A stretch of 6,200 nt of DNA from CAZBQG01 sp964493945 (GTDB taxonomy: Bacteria; Pseudomonadota; Alphaproteobacteria; Rhodospirillales; UBA2165). Below are positions 5,732 through 6,200 of this stretch, piece by piece (position 1 is the stretch's first letter; every line of letters starts with the position of its first letter). The translations under genes and the position numbers were made by a program. The notes below the pieces were generated by a model that saw only the letters and a program-made list of their open reading frames with translations, made no database searches and was not told where the DNA came from. Location of the stretch: NCBI GenBank assembly GCA_964493945.1, contig CAZBQG010000254.1, forward strand, positions 1 to 6,200. Reading direction: 5' to 3'.

Positions 5732-6200
5732 TGCGACCATAATCGACGGCAAGGGATTCGCCGCCGGACTGCGGGCCAAGGTGGCCGAACAGGCCCATGC
5801 GCTGCGCCGGGATCATGATCTGGTTCCGGGCCTGGCCGTGGTGCTGGTGGGGGAAGATCCTGCCTCGCAAATCTATGTGCGCAACAAGAATAAGCTAACG
5901 CAAGAAGTGGGCATGAAAAGCTTCGAACATCTTTTGCCCGCCGAAACCTCGCAAAAAGAGCTGCTCACCTTAATCGAGGGGCTCAACCGCGATCCCGAAG
6001 TGCATGGCATTCTGGTGCAGCTTCCCCTGCCCGACCAGATCGACGAGCAATTCGTGCTGGCCGCAGTCGAGCCGGCCAAGGATGTGGACGGCTTTCATGT
6101 GATCAATGCGGGCCGCCTGGCGACCGGTGCGCCGGCCATGGTGCCCTGCACGCCGGTCGGCTGCGTGATGCTCATCAAGGATCAGATGGGCGAGGATCTG
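5724..6200 (+). CDS. folD: Bifunctional methylenetetrahydrofolate dehydrogenase / methenyltetrahydrofolate cyclohydrolase (5' part)
   Basis: FolD interconverts 5,10-methylene-, 5,10-methenyl- and 10-formyl-tetrahydrofolate in the cytoplasm, feeding one-carbon units to purine and formyl-methionine synthesis. The visible 159 residues, of about 290 usual for the family, start MADATIIDGKGFAAGLRAKV. They contain VVLVGEDPASQIYVRNKNK with the catalytic Y51-x3-K55 motif, GILVQLPLP with Q99, PAKDVDGFH with D122, and MVPCTPVG (139-146). All active-site motifs of the N-terminal half are intact. The gene runs off the right edge of the window; the NADP-binding domain is not seen. The ATG at 5724 overlaps the ancestral DUF167 stop by 8 bases and has a weak GGATGGA (5709-5715) upstream. 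The yggT-DUF167-folD order suggests a conserved housekeeping operon. Confidence 0.95.
   Translation, partial: MADATIIDGKGFAAGLRAKVAEQAHALRRDHDLVPGLAVVLVGEDPASQIYVRNKNKLTQEVGMKSFEHLLPAETSQKELLTLIEGLNRDPEVHGILVQLPLPDQIDEQFVLAAVEPAKDVDGFHVINAGRLATGAPAMVPCTPVGCVMLIKDQMGEDL

Overview
The window looks like a GC-rich proteobacterial chromosome, most likely an alphaproteobacterium. The reasons are the yggT - DUF167 (yggU-like) - folD gene order, the close resemblance of the YggT protein to alphaproteobacterial versions, and the FNR/FixK-type regulatory box. Coding DNA appears to be around 60% G+C; the first 180 bases are much lower (about 38% by hand count) and look like an intergenic promoter region. 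No taxon can be named from the sequence alone.

Layout, all genes on the + strand. (1) Bases 1-300: AT-rich leader with a perfect CATTGA-N6-TCAATG inverted repeat at 128-145 that fits an FNR/FixK box. (2) 301-3756: one uninterrupted 1151-residue gene that joins a complete DMSO-reductase-family molybdopterin oxidoreductase to a complete NifS/IscS-type cysteine desulfurase through a short basic, hydrophilic linker. (3) 3767-5052: a Tat-exported PhoD-like phosphatase/phosphodiesterase gene starting 10 bases downstream. It is broken by an in-frame TAG in the signal peptide and by a one-base frameshift near the 3' end. (4) 5122-5406: yggT, a small membrane protein. (5) 5390-5665: a DUF167 protein that overlaps yggT. 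It ends at a TAG, but the frame continues with family-like sequence to a TGA at 5731 that overlaps the next start codon. (6) 5724-6200: the 5' half of folD, running off the window.

The most notable element is the fusion protein. Some molybdoenzymes depend on a cysteine desulfurase plus a sulfurtransferase (IscS and FdhD for formate dehydrogenase; NifS4 and XdhC for xanthine dehydrogenase) to load a sulfido ligand on molybdenum. Here the desulfurase is covalently attached to the catalytic subunit, suggesting sulfur delivery in cis to the Mo cofactor or to the enzyme's [4Fe-4S] cluster. The upstream FNR-type box suggests expression under low oxygen. The substrate cannot be assigned from sequence.

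Three lesions (two TAG stops and one frameshift) lie within about 1.9 kb downstream of the intact fusion gene. They could be sequencing errors, recent decay or, less likely, readthrough. The yggT-DUF167-folD group is probably a separate housekeeping cluster and not part of the molybdoenzyme system.
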